A stretch of 64,000 nt of DNA from Pedobacter namyangjuensis (GTDB taxonomy: Bacteria; Bacteroidota; Bacteroidia; Sphingobacteriales; Sphingobacteriaceae). Below are positions 39,388 to 48,553 of this stretch, piece by piece. A program made the translations under genes and the position numbers. The DNA lies in the NCBI RefSeq assembly GCF_003313325.1, contig NZ_QMHQ01000001.1, forward strand, positions 1,426,001-1,490,000, written 5' to 3'. Position 1 is the first letter of the stretch. Each line of letters starts with the position of its first letter. The notes beneath the pieces are model-generated. The model had not been told where the DNA came from. It ran no database searches and was given only the letters and a program-made list of their open reading frames with translations.

Positions 39388-42300
39388 ATGTATTTAATTT
39401 TTGATACCGAGACCACTGGTTTACCACGTAATTTTAATGCGCCGATTACCGATACCGATAACTGGCCGCGTTGTATACAAATTGCTTGGCAACTGCATGA
39501 CGAGATGGGTAACTTGATTGAACATCAGGATTATCTGGTTAAGCCAGAGGGATTTAATATTCCTTATGATGCAGAGCGAATTCACGGAATATCTACAGAG
39601 TTGGCCATGGAAAAAGGGGAGGCTTTGGCTAATGTAGTTGAGAAATTTAATAATGCTTTAAGCAAAGCCAAGTTTGTAGTTGGGCAAAATATTGGTTTCG
39701 ACCTTAACATTATGGGATGCGAATTTCATAGATTAGGTGTTGAAAGTCCGATGGCAAGCATGCCAATTTTAGATACTTGTACCGAAGTAACTGCCGATTT
39801 GGTAAAGATTCCGGGTGGTAGAGGTGGACGTTTCAAATTGCCGAATCTTACCGAATTGCATCAATACCTTTTTGGTGTTCCATTTGCCGAAGCGCACAAT
39901 GCAACAGCCGATGTGGAGGCCACTACTAAATGTTTTTTAGAATTGATTAAACGAGAAGTTTTTAAAAAAGAAGAACTTTTAGTTGATACCGATTATTTCC
40001 TTCGCTTTAAAGAATTTAATACCAGTGGTTTCGGCCCATTTGGTATAGAACACGTTAATTTAAAGTCGGCATCTGACGAGATTAGAAAACGCGATGCCAG
40101 TACGAGCGGAAGTGGTATTTCTAAACAAACGCTTGCTGGCAATAAAGCCGAGTTGGCTAATGCGAATTTTATTCATTTGCATAACCATACACAGTTTTCT
40201 GTTTTACAAAGCACCATTAGTGTACCCGATTTGGTTAAAGCAGCCGCTGCACAAAAAATGCCGGCAGTTGCAATGACAGATCATGCAAATATGATGGGTG
40301 CTTTTCACTTTGTGAGCAATGCAATAAAGCATAACAAAGATGCTAAAGCTAAAAACGAAGCTTCTATTGCTGCGGGTGAGGAGCCGAAAGCTCAAATTGT
40401 AAAGCCTATAGTTGGTGTAGAGTTTTTTGTATGTGAGAACCATTTAGATAAAACCAGAAAAGACGACGGATACCAGGTTGTATTATTGGCCAAAAACAAA
40501 AGAGGCTATCATAATTTGGCTAAAATGTCATCTATCGCTTATACAAAAGGTTTTTATTACGTGCCACGTATAGATAAAAATGTAATTGAGCAATACAAAA
40601 GCGATATTATAGTTTTATCTGGGAACCTTTATGGCGAGATACCGAGTAAGCTCTTAAACTTGGGCGAGAAGCAAGCTGAAGAGGCTTTGCTATATTGGAA
40701 AGAGCAGTTTGGCGAAGACTTTTATATTGAAGTAATGCGCCACGGGCAGGAAAACGAAGACCGCGTAAATAAAGACTTAATTGCATTAGCTAACAAGCAC
40801 GAGGTTAAGTTAGTAGCCAGCAATAACACCTATTATATTAACAAAAAGGATGCTAATGCGCACGATATCTTGCTTTGCGTTAAGGATGCTGAAAAGCAGG
40901 CGACGCCTATAGGTCGTGGTCGTGGTTACCGTTATGGTTTGCCAAACCAAGAGTATTATTTTAAGTCGGCAGAGGAAATGAAAAGCCTTTTTGCCGATTT
41001 GCCAGAAGCGATTTTAAATACAGAGGAAATTGCCGATAAAATAGAGGCTTACGAGCTTGCTCGCGAAGTTTTGCTACCTAAATTTGGTATTCCGGATGAA
41101 TTTTTAGTAGAAGAAGATAACGCCGACGGGGGTAAACGCGGAGAGAATAAGTTTTTACGTCATTTAACTTACGAAGGCGCTAAAAAGCGATACGGAGAAT
41201 TAACCGAAGACGTAATTGAGCGTTTGGATTTTGAGTTGGCTACCATAGAGAAAACAGGTTATCCCGGTTATTTTTTGATTGTGCAGGATTTTATTGCCGA
41301 AGCCAGAAGAAGAGATGTTTCTGTGGGTCCGGGTCGTGGTTCTGCTGCGGGTTCTGTAGTGGCGTACTGCTTGTGGATTACGAACATCGATCCAATGAAG
41401 TACGATTTGCTATTTGAGCGTTTCCTTAATCCAGACCGTGTTTCAATGCCCGATATCGATATCGATTTTGATGACGAGGGCCGTGGCCGTGTAATGGAAT
41501 ATGTAATTGATAAATACGGTTCCAGTCAGGTGGCGCAAATTATCACCTATGGTACCATGGCAGCTAAATCTTCAATTAGAGATACGGCCAGAGTTTTAGA
41601 TTTGCCGCTTTTTGAAGCTGATAAAATTGCTAAGCTGATTCCAAACATGAAGTTGGCGAAAATATTCAACCTGGATGAAAAGGCTTTAAAAGCTGGCATG
41701 CGTCCAGATGAGTATGAGCGTGTGGTAGAATTGAAGAATCTATCAACCGCAAAAAACCTGAGCGCTGAAACCATTGAGCAGGCTATCATTTTAGAAGGCT
41801 CATTACGTAATACCGGTATTCATGCTTGTGGTGTAATTATAACGCCAGATGATATAACCAATTTCGTTCCGGTATCGGTTGCTAAAGATTCAGACCTTTA
41901 CGTTACCCAGTTTGATAACTCGGTAGTTGAAAGTGCAGGTTTGTTGAAGATGGACTTTTTAGGTTTGAAAACCTTAACCTTAATTAAGGATACCGTTAAA
42001 CTGGTTAAGAAAAGACACGGTATAGATTTAGATCCAGACAGCTTCCCGATTGATGATTTAAAAACCTACGAGCTTTTTCAACGTGGCGAAACAGTGGGTA
42101 TTTTCCAATACGAGAGTCCGGGTATGCAAAAGTACATGAAGGAGCTTAAACCTACGGTTTTTGGAGATTTAATTGCCATGAATGCACTTTATCGCCCAGG
42201 TCCAATCGCTTATATTCCGAGTTTCGTAAAAAGGAAAAATGGCGAAGAGGAGATTACTTACGATTTGGAGGCTTGCGAAGATTTACTGAAAGAAACGTAC

Positions 42301-43821
42301 GGAATTACCGTTTACCAAGAACAGGTAATGCTTTTGTCGCAGAAACTGGCAGATTTTACCAAAGGTGAGGCCGATGTTTTGCGTAAGGCAATGGGTAAAA
42401 AACAGCGTGATGTACTAGACAAAATGAAGCCAAAGTTTATAAAACAGGCTGCAGAAAAAGGTCATGATGAGAAAGTTTTAGAGAAAATTTGGAAGGATTG
42501 GGAAGCTTTTGCGGAATACGCATTTAACAAGTCTCACTCTACCTGTTATGCATGGATTGCCTATCAAACTGCTTATTTAAAGGCAAACTATCCGGCAGAA
42601 TATATGGCTGCCGTGCTTTCCAATAACATGAGTGATATTAAACAGGTGGCTTTCTTTATGGAAGAATGCCGACAAATGGGCGTTACCGTACTTGGCCCAG
42701 ACGTAAACGAATCTGATTTAAAGTTCTCTGTAAATGCCAAAGGCGAAGTTCGTTTCGGTATGTCGGCGGTTAAGGGTGTGGGAGAAAAAGCAGTAGAAAG
42801 TATTATAGAAGAGCGAAAATTAAATGGCCCATATCCTTCTGTTTTCGAGTTTGCTAAGCGGTCTAATACCAGGATTGTAAACAAAAAAGCTTACGAAAGT
42901 TTTGTTTATAGCGGTGCTTTTGATGCTTATGGCTTTCACAGAGCGCAATATTTTTATATTGGCCCTAATGATAAAATGAACGGTATAGAAAAGCTAATTA
43001 AATATGCCAACGATTTTCAGAATAACCAGAATTCTGCACAAGAGTCGCTATTTGGCGGTTCCAAGGCCGATTTAATTTTAGAACCAAGCTTTCCAGTATC
43101 TCCAGAATGGGGATTGATTGACCGTTTAAAATACGAAAAAGATGCCATTGGTATTTTCTTGTCGGGTCACCCTTTAGATGATTACAGGTTTGAGTTAACC
43201 AACTTCTGCCAGCATTCTGTTAAACACCTTTCTATTGTAAATAAAATTCGCAGTGGCGATACTAATGAAGAGGTATTGGCCGATTTCGAATCCCTTAAAA
43301 ATAGAGATCTGGTAGTTGGGGGCTTAGTAGTCTTGGCATCGCAACGCATCACAAAAACAGGTAAGCCTTTTGGTACGTTTGTTTTTGAAGATTACGACGA
43401 CAGTTGTGAGATAGCTTTATTTGGTGACGACTTCTTAAAGTTTAAACAGTTTTTAACCGAAGGCTATTTTCTGCAAATTAGAGGTAGGGTAGGCGAGCGT
43501 TTTAGAAAAGAAGGCGATTGGGAGTTTAAGGTTACATCTATAGATTTGCTGTCAGAATTGCGTGATAAGCTGACGAAATGTATTACCATACAAGTTCCTA
43601 TTGAAGAGGTAAACACAGAGTTTATGCAAAAAATAGATATGATTCTGCAAGAGAATAAAGAGAATAGCGAACGCCATAATTGTAAACTTAACTTTGCAGT
43701 TTACGATAAGGCTCAGAATATTATGTTAGAGATGCCTTCAAAATCACTTCGCATTAATCCTAACAATCAATTTCTAGAACAATTAACAAAGTTGAATGTT
43801 GTAAATTATAAGCTTAACTAA
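39388..43821 (+). CDS. dnaE: DNA polymerase III alpha subunit with fused 3'-5' exonuclease
   Basis: 1477 residues from the ATG at 39388; upstream in-frame sequence is intergenic repeat. The N-terminal DnaQ-like DEDDh exonuclease (about 1-190) has FDTETTGLP, GQNIGFDLN and HNATADVEAT. A PHP domain starts near 259 (FIHLHNHTQFS). The polymerase core has GPGRGSAAGS and catalytic PDIDIDFDD at about 687. Helix-hairpin-helix and OB-fold regions (VGGLVVLASQRIT near 1307) follow. This replicase carries its own proofreading domain, unlike E. coli DnaE, which uses a separate DnaQ. Confidence 0.97.
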   Translation: MYLIFDTETTGLPRNFNAPITDTDNWPRCIQIAWQLHDEMGNLIEHQDYLVKPEGFNIPYDAERIHGISTELAMEKGEALANVVEKFNNALSKAKFVVGQNIGFDLNIMGCEFHRLGVESPMASMPILDTCTEVTADLVKIPGGRGGRFKLPNLTELHQYLFGVPFAEAHNATADVEATTKCFLELIKREVFKKEELLVDTDYFLRFKEFNTSGFGPFGIEHVNLKSASDEIRKRDASTSGSGISKQTLAGNKAELANANFIHLHNHTQFSVLQSTISVPDLVKAAAAQKMPAVAMTDHANMMGAFHFVSNAIKHNKDAKAKNEASIAAGEEPKAQIVKPIVGVEFFVCENHLDKTRKDDGYQVVLLAKNKRGYHNLAKMSSIAYTKGFYYVPRIDKNVIEQYKSDIIVLSGNLYGEIPSKLLNLGEKQAEEALLYWKEQFGEDFYIEVMRHGQENEDRVNKDLIALANKHEVKLVASNNTYYINKKDANAHDILLCVKDAEKQATPIGRGRGYRYGLPNQEYYFKSAEEMKSLFADLPEAILNTEEIADKIEAYELAREVLLPKFGIPDEFLVEEDNADGGKRGENKFLRHLTYEGAKKRYGELTEDVIERLDFELATIEKTGYPGYFLIVQDFIAEARRRDVSVGPGRGSAAGSVVAYCLWITNIDPMKYDLLFERFLNPDRVSMPDIDIDFDDEGRGRVMEYVIDKYGSSQVAQIITYGTMAAKSSIRDTARVLDLPLFEADKIAKLIPNMKLAKIFNLDEKALKAGMRPDEYERVVELKNLSTAKNLSAETIEQAIILEGSLRNTGIHACGVIITPDDITNFVPVSVAKDSDLYVTQFDNSVVESAGLLKMDFLGLKTLTLIKDTVKLVKKRHGIDLDPDSFPIDDLKTYELFQRGETVGIFQYESPGMQKYMKELKPTVFGDLIAMNALYRPGPIAYIPSFVKRKNGEEEITYDLEACEDLLKETYGITVYQEQVMLLSQKLADFTKGEADVLRKAMGKKQRDVLDKMKPKFIKQAAEKGHDEKVLEKIWKDWEAFAEYAFNKSHSTCYAWIAYQTAYLKANYPAEYMAAVLSNNMSDIKQVAFFMEECRQMGVTVLGPDVNESDLKFSVNAKGEVRFGMSAVKGVGEKAVESIIEERKLNGPYPSVFEFAKRSNTRIVNKKAYESFVYSGAFDAYGFHRAQYFYIGPNDKMNGIEKLIKYANDFQNNQNSAQESLFGGSKADLILEPSFPVSPEWGLIDRLKYEKDAIGIFLSGHPLDDYRFELTNFCQHSVKHLSIVNKIRSGDTNEEVLADFESLKNRDLVVGGLVVLASQRITKTGKPFGTFVFEDYDDSCEIALFGDDFLKFKQFLTEGYFLQIRGRVGERFRKEGDWEFKVTSIDLLSELRDKLTKCITIQVPIEEVNTEFMQKIDMILQENKENSERHNCKLNFAVYDKAQNIMLEMPSKSLRINPNNQFLEQLTKLNVVNYKLN

Positions 43822-43886
43822 GCTCAGAACTAAACGGATAATGCTTCAAACTTTGCGCTTTCGGCACTAGTCTTTTAGCATTAAAT

Positions 43887-43899
43887 TGTCAAATTGACA
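43887..43899. promoter_or_regulatory. Palindrome upstream of the trxA promoter
   Basis: TGTCAA-A-TTGACA, a perfect 6+6 inverted repeat 7 nt upstream of the -33 box. Placement suggests an activator or repressor site; no regulator identified. Confidence 0.35.
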
Positions 43900-43906
43900 G
43901 CGCTTG

Positions 43907-43937
43907 TTTGGTGGCATTACTATTGATTATATATTTG
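43907..43937 (+). promoter_or_regulatory. Consensus promoter of trxA
   Basis: TTTG at 43907-43910, exactly 19 bp, TATATTTG at 43930-43937. Full match to the Bacteroidetes consensus; start near 43944, 18 nt before the ATG. Confidence 0.82.
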
Positions 43938-43961
43938 TAAATAAAATTAAAAAATAAAATT

Positions 43962-44279
43962 ATGGCTTTAGAAATAACAGACGCAAACTTCGAGGAGCTT
44001 GTGTTAAAATCAGATAAACCGGTATTGGTAGATTTTTGGGCAGAATGGTGTGGTCCATGCCGTATGGTTGGTCCAGTAGTAGACGAAATATCTAAAGAAT
44101 ACGAAGGAAAAGCATTAGTTGGTAAAGTAAATGTTGATAACAACCCGCAGATTTCTACGCAGTTTGGTATCCGTAACATTCCTGCTTTATTGTACTTCAA
44201 AAATGGCGAGGTTGTAGATAAACAAGTTGGTGCAGTACCAAAGTCTATCTTAGCTGGTAAATTAGATGCACAATTGTAA
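43962..44279 (+). CDS. trxA: Thioredoxin
   Basis: 105 residues, classical cytoplasmic thioredoxin. Active site WCGPC with cysteines 30 and 33, cis-Pro in NIPALLYF. General dithiol reductant for ribonucleotide reductase, peroxiredoxins and others; the Bcp peroxidase at 55.2 kb is a plausible client. Own consensus promoter, short leader without SD, and terminator. Confidence 0.97.
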   Translation: MALEITDANFEELVLKSDKPVLVDFWAEWCGPCRMVGPVVDEISKEYEGKALVGKVNVDNNPQISTQFGIRNIPALLYFKNGEVVDKQVGAVPKSILAGKLDAQL

Positions 44280-44353
44280 AATAAGGTTGAGGGTTTTAAG
44301 GCAGAAGGTTTAGTTAAACTCAAGTCTAATAACTTTTCATCACTAATATATTT

Positions 44354-44386
44354 AAATCCGAACTCATTTGAGTTCGGATTTTTTTT
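44354..44386 (+). terminator. trxA terminator
   Basis: Perfect 12-bp stem (44354-44365 with 44370-44381), loop ATTT, T-run to 44386. The preceding gap holds the 16-mer at 44283-44298 shared with the rpoB-rpoC gap. Confidence 0.95.
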
Positions 44387-44434
44387 AGCCAACAATTTTT
44401 CGTTTTTTTAAGGAAGAAAATTATTCCTCAAAAA

Positions 44435-45637
44435 ATGTCAAATCATAAAAATTTAAAAACGTTAGTTGCTGGTTTTTGCATAAGCTCGCTAAGCATTGCT
44501 AGCGTTTTAGCGCAATCAGTAGAAACTCGCCAGCCAAGCGCAGATTTTAGTCCGGCTTTTGCTGGCCAAACCAGAATTAAGGCGATTAAAACGAAAACAC
44601 CGTTGAATGTTACGGTTATTAATAGCAAGTTAGAAAACCCTTGGGCAATATCTGTTTTGCCTAACGGCGGATTTTTAATTACACAAAAATACGGCACTAT
44701 GGTAACGCTTTCGGCCAAAGGCACATTAGAAACTACCATTAAAGGTTTGCCAAAAGTAGATCCTGCAGGCCAGGGCGGTTTGTTAGATGTAACACTATCG
44801 CCAGATTTTGCTAAAAGCAATTTAATCTATTGGGCGTATTCTGAGCCAACAAATAATGGCTCTGTTTTGGCCATAGCCAAAGGAAAGTTGTCGGCAAATA
44901 AAACAGCTATAGAAAACCAAACTATTATTTATAGAGCAACGCCAGCACACACGGGTAAATTGCAGTACGGTTCTCGAATCATTTTTGATAAAAGCGGAAA
45001 TCTATTTGTAAGCACTGGAGAACGTTCTGACAAAGAGATTAGAATGCAAGCGCAACAGTTAAACTCGGCTTTGGGTAAAATTTTACATTTAACTCCTGCT
45101 GGTAAACCGGTTGCAAACGGTCCCTTTGCTAAAACTGCTAATGCACGACCAGAAGTTTATGCCTACGGTTTGCGTAATCCAGACGGATTGGCAATTAATC
45201 CAACCACGGGAGAATTATGGGAGGCAGAATTTGGTCCGAAGGGTGGCGATGAAATTAACATCATTAAACCAGGTAAAAATTATGGTTGGCCAATTATCAC
45301 CTATGGTGTAGAGTATAGTGGTAAAAAAGTAGGCGATGGCATAACGCAAAAAGACGGAATGACACAGCCAATTTATTATTGGAATCCTAGCATCTCTCCG
45401 GGTACAATGGCATTTTACAACAGTAGTGTTATTGCAGAGTGGAAAGGCAATTTATTTATTGGCGCACTAGGCGGTTCGCATATTAGCCGTTTAACTATTA
45501 GCAATAATAAAATTACTGGCGAAGAAAGATTGTTGGCCGATAAAAACGAGCGTTTTAGAGATTTAGCGCAGGGAAAAGACGGTGCACTTTACGCGGTTAC
45601 CGACGGAGGCAATTTGTACAAAATCGCTAAGAAGTAA
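44435..45637 (+). CDS. PQQ-type aldose sugar dehydrogenase (GSDH family)
   Basis: 400 residues with a signal peptide ending SVLAQS. The six-bladed propeller of the soluble glucose/sorbosone dehydrogenase family is indicated by LENPWAISVLPNGGFLITQK in part, GQGGLLDVTLSPDFA, YGLRNPDGLAINP and WEAEFGPKGGDEINI. E. coli YliI is a known relative oxidising aldoses with PQQ in the periplasm. Substrate here is not certain, and no PQQ synthesis genes are in the window. Confidence 0.92.
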   Translation: MSNHKNLKTLVAGFCISSLSIASVLAQSVETRQPSADFSPAFAGQTRIKAIKTKTPLNVTVINSKLENPWAISVLPNGGFLITQKYGTMVTLSAKGTLETTIKGLPKVDPAGQGGLLDVTLSPDFAKSNLIYWAYSEPTNNGSVLAIAKGKLSANKTAIENQTIIYRATPAHTGKLQYGSRIIFDKSGNLFVSTGERSDKEIRMQAQQLNSALGKILHLTPAGKPVANGPFAKTANARPEVYAYGLRNPDGLAINPTTGELWEAEFGPKGGDEINIIKPGKNYGWPIITYGVEYSGKKVGDGITQKDGMTQPIYYWNPSISPGTMAFYNSSVIAEWKGNLFIGALGGSHISRLTISNNKITGEERLLADKNERFRDLAQGKDGALYAVTDGGNLYKIAKK

Positions 45638-45656
45638 TTCTGTATGCTAAAAAAGA

Positions 45657-45710
45657 TGTCATCCTGAGCCTGTCGAAGGATTATTAGAGTCTTCGACAAG
45701 CTTAGACTGA
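45657..45710. repeat. REP-like hairpin
   Basis: CTGAGCCTGTCGAAG (45664-45678) is nearly self-complementary to CTTCGACAAGCTTAG (45691-45705). This matches a very common dispersed bacterial repeat; no REP transposase gene is in the window. Confidence 0.7.
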
Positions 45711-45826
45711 CCAACATTTATTTCAATATCGGTTGGTAACTTATCAATGGATTTTTTTATTTGAAAAGCAATTGTAGTGCTCGTCGGTTTCGAAAGCCCT
45801 GCTAACCGCTTTACTCCATTTCATTC

Positions 45827-46480
45827 CGTGCTCGCTAATATCAGGTTTAAAGAACAAGAGATAGTGCGATGAGCAAAACCTTACTTAAGCTCTGACAAAA
45901 TTCTATGCAGTTTGCTAGGACTGTGTCAAAGCTTATTGTTAAAATCAGTATTCATAAAAAAAAAGGTTCGCATTTTGCGAACCTTTTTTTTTATTTATGA
46001 TGTTGGCGGGACGCCAACATATGAACACTCCTACGTTGGCGTCCCCGCCAAGGTTTAACTTAATGGTATTGCGTGCTCGCTAATATCAGATTTAAAGAAC
46101 AAGAGATAGTGTAATGAGCAAATTCTTGCTTAAGCTTTGACAAAAAGCTATACAGTTTGCTAGGATTGTGTCAAAGTTTATTGTTAAAATCAGTATTCAT
46201 AAAAAAAAAAGGTTCGCATTTTGCGAACTTTTTTTTATTTATGATGTTGGCGGGGACGCCAACATATGAACACTCCTACGTTGGCGTCCCCGCCAACGTT
46301 TAACTTAATGGTATTGCGTGCTTGCGAATATCAGGTTTAAAGAACAAGAGCTAGTGTAATGAGCAAAACCTTACTTAAGCTTTGACAAAATTCTATGCAG
46401 TTTGCTAGGATTGTGTCAAAGCTTATTGTTAAAATCAGTATTCATAACAAAAAAGGTTCGCATTTTGCGAACCTTTTTTG
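45827..46480. repeat. 245-bp tandem repeat array, 2.7 copies
   Basis: Copies start at 45827, 46072 and 46317, spaced exactly 245 bp, with a few differences between them; the third stops after about 164 bp. Each unit holds a perfect AAAGGTTCGCA/TGCGAACCTTT hairpin with A- and T-runs (a bidirectional terminator). In the two full copies this is followed by two 18-bp arms, GTTGGCGGGGACGCCAAC and its reverse complement, 16 nt apart; one base is missing in the first arm of copy 1. The 45638-46543 gap has no gene. Confidence 0.95.
46246..46297. repeat. REP/BIME-like inverted repeat inside the tandem array
   Basis: Best-preserved example: arms 46246-46263 and 46280-46297 are perfect 18-bp reverse complements, and each arm is itself a short palindrome, so several hairpins or a cruciform are possible. 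The copy at 46002-46052 is the slightly decayed version. Confidence 0.9.
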
Positions 46481-46543
46481 TTTTAACATCTCGTTATTGC
46501 TAATTAAATTAAGCAATCTGTGTAGTTATTGCTGGCCTTAAAA

Positions 46544-47338
46544 CTATTTTGTTTTTAGTTGATCTAAAATTCCCGGATTGAAGATCATTAAATAGGCAAA
46601 ATAGAAAAAGGTGAGCATTATTATGAAACCTATAAAAATCACACAATTTAACATTAACGTTAATACAGCCCTGCCTAAAACACTTGTAAAATCTTGCTGT
46701 TTATAAAATTCTCTGAAAAACCATACTGAAACAACCGGTATTATTAATATGGATAAACCACTTATAAGAATAAAAGTTGATGTGTCATTTTTAAACAAGT
46801 ATAGAATCGGATAAAGTAAAACTATACAGAAAATATTGTAAAGTGAAAGTATGTAAGAATTTATTACAATGTGTTCATAGTAATTTTGCCCCCAGTTAGA
46901 AAAAGCTATTTTACTGCTCAGCGCAATTATTGGGAGCATTAACAAATATAAAAACGTTGTATAGCTTGATACGAATGGCATAATATTATTCATTAATGGT
47001 AAGCTATTCGGCTGTTGTGCCATCGATTCTATCATAATACGTTCCATTTTCAGGCCCTTGTATGCTAAAAATGTAGAGATACTCGAAAGCACAAAAACCA
47101 ATAATAGTGGTTTGTAATGGTTAACGCGATTTCCATCAATATAATCTTTGGCAGTTTTTCCAGGGTTTTTAATGAGGTTTTTAACCGAATATAGAAAACC
47201 TTTGTTAGTATGTAGCAATGTGTATTGCACTTCATCAAGCACATATTTTCTGTCTATCCTTTTATATTTTTTTTGTCCGCAGTTACTGCAGAAATTAGCC
47301 GTAATTGGATTGGAGCAGTTAGAGCAGATATTATCCAT
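46544..47338 (-). CDS. DUF3667 membrane protein with zinc ribbon
   Basis: 264 residues. The N-terminus has a CxxC...CxxC zinc ribbon (CSNCSNPITANFCSNCGQKK), followed by the DUF3667 block (YTLLHTNKGFLYSVKNLIKNPGKT in part, DYIDGNRVNHYKPL). Four to five hydrophobic segments between about 75 and 255 make it an integral membrane protein with a cytoplasmic ribbon. Function unknown. Confidence 0.9.
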   Translation of the reverse strand: MDNICSNCSNPITANFCSNCGQKKYKRIDRKYVLDEVQYTLLHTNKGFLYSVKNLIKNPGKTAKDYIDGNRVNHYKPLLLVFVLSSISTFLAYKGLKMERIMIESMAQQPNSLPLMNNIMPFVSSYTTFLYLLMLPIIALSSKIAFSNWGQNYYEHIVINSYILSLYNIFCIVLLYPILYLFKNDTSTFILISGLSILIIPVVSVWFFREFYKQQDFTSVLGRAVLTLMLNCVIFIGFIIMLTFFYFAYLMIFNPGILDQLKTK

Positions 47339-47418
47339 TTTTAATGAAAGATGTTTTTAAAATATTTGTGCACTAAATTAGAATTATCATTGGTAGGAAA
47401 ACAATTTTTTTGCAAAAG

Positions 47419-47454
47419 AAAGGCTTGTGCATTTTGCTAAACGCACAAGCCTTT
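47419..47454 (-). terminator. Terminator after the DUF3078 gene
   Basis: Perfect 12-bp stem AAAGGCTTGTGC/GCACAAGCCTTT with a 12-nt loop; on the minus strand followed by T-rich sequence. Confidence 0.8.
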
Positions 47455-47461
47455 AAATTTT

Positions 47462-47531
47462 AAACCCGATAGGAGTGAGCATCCCGATTCGATATTTATC
47501 GAATCGGGATAAGACGGATAGCGGGGCTGAA
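47462..47531. repeat. Dispersed GC-rich repeat copy (minus orientation)
   Basis: AACCCGATAGGAGTGAGCAT..., then a perfect ATCCCGATTCGA/TCGAATCGGGAT hairpin (47481-47510), then GGATAGCGGGGCT. The reverse complement shares the CCCGCTAT...ATCGGGTTTA ends with the copy at 54949. Confidence 0.7.
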
Positions 47532-47568
47532 ATTGCCGAAGAGTACAGCTTTACCTTTTCAAATAAAA

Positions 47569-48504
47569 TTAATACTTGCCAAACTTGTAGGTTAAACCAA
47601 CGCCCAAAGTTTCTTTTAACTGCAGTTTTCCGATTTGGTTATCGTCATAAAATAAATCTGCCGTTATTTGGGTGGTGATAAACTTGTTCACTTTCATGTC
47701 TAATATTGCAGCGTAAGCAAGTACCAAGTTTTGAGGATCTTTTAAATAATTGCTGAAAACGCCAAAACGATTATCCAGCATTATATTTTCCATCAACTTT
47801 GTTTTGTAGCGTCCGCCTACATAAGCACCAAGTTGATAAACAAAACTCTCGCCTGGTTTTACCCCAAAAGCGTCAGTCAAAATGCCATCGTTGTCTGGAT
47901 CAAAAACCGCTTGGTCAGCTACAAAAGTAAAGCGTGATGTTAGCGGATGAATACTCAGCTGGAAATTGTCGTTAGGAATATAATCTACTCCCAAACCAGC
48001 CGTAACATAACCCGGAGCAAAGAAATTAGACAAATAACCCTGGTCTGGTTTGCTGTAATTGTAGCCTTTGGCAAACTGCGTTTTTAGATTTAAAGCAGCA
48101 GCTGCAAACCAATTGCTACTATTAATTTGGTAGCCATACTTTGAGGTTAAATCTATTAAATCTTCTACTTTGGTGGTTTGGCTATTTTGTTCTGACCTTA
48201 AACCGTAACCCATTAAAACTCTGTTCTCCCAAAGGTTTTTGCCTCTTTTAAGGTTAAACTCGTAATCTGTTCTGGCAGTTAATGCAACTGAGTTAATGCC
48301 ACCGGCAACCCAATTAGAAAACGCAGCTTGATTAAGTAGAACTGAATTTGTTCCTCGCACGGTCCAGCCTTCTTGTTTTTTGGCGGTGTCTAACTTGCTC
48401 AGCATTTTATTGCTTTCGGTATCAACTTTGCCGCCTTTAACTGTTTGTGCAACACTGTAAAAACTTATCAGGGATGATATAGCTAATAAATAGTGTTTTT
48501 TCAT
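47569..48504 (-). CDS. DUF3078 protein, probable outer-membrane or periplasmic
   Basis: 311 residues from the ATG at 48504 (MKKHYLLAISS); a longer frame would run into the divergent gene's start. Signal peptide ends YSVAQ. The DUF3078 pattern is clear: EGWTVRGTNSVLLNQAAFSNWVAGG in part, then alternating amphipathic strands with Asn/Tyr/Trp and a C-terminus VGLTYKFGKY, ending in an aromatic as in outer-membrane beta barrels. Function unknown. Confidence 0.88.
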   Translation of the reverse strand: MKKHYLLAISSLISFYSVAQTVKGGKVDTESNKMLSKLDTAKKQEGWTVRGTNSVLLNQAAFSNWVAGGINSVALTARTDYEFNLKRGKNLWENRVLMGYGLRSEQNSQTTKVEDLIDLTSKYGYQINSSNWFAAAALNLKTQFAKGYNYSKPDQGYLSNFFAPGYVTAGLGVDYIPNDNFQLSIHPLTSRFTFVADQAVFDPDNDGILTDAFGVKPGESFVYQLGAYVGGRYKTKLMENIMLDNRFGVFSNYLKDPQNLVLAYAAILDMKVNKFITTQITADLFYDDNQIGKLQLKETLGVGLTYKFGKY

Positions 48505-48553
48505 GATTTTTTGAAATTTCGGCAAATTTAATGAAACTTTATTAGCTTTACGT

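Noticed and set aside
43889-44395. 168-codon minus-strand frame over trxA
   Set aside because: Antisense to thioredoxin with no domain; shadow.
45911-45941. Promoter-like TTTG-N19-TATTGTTA in the 245-bp unit, possible small RNA
   Set aside because: The -7 box matches poorly (TTGTTA) and the product would be little more than the terminator hairpin; not listed as a feature.
45827-46480. Possible CRISPR array
   Set aside because: Unit is 245 bp with no repeat-spacer alternation and no cas genes; it is a plain tandem duplication.
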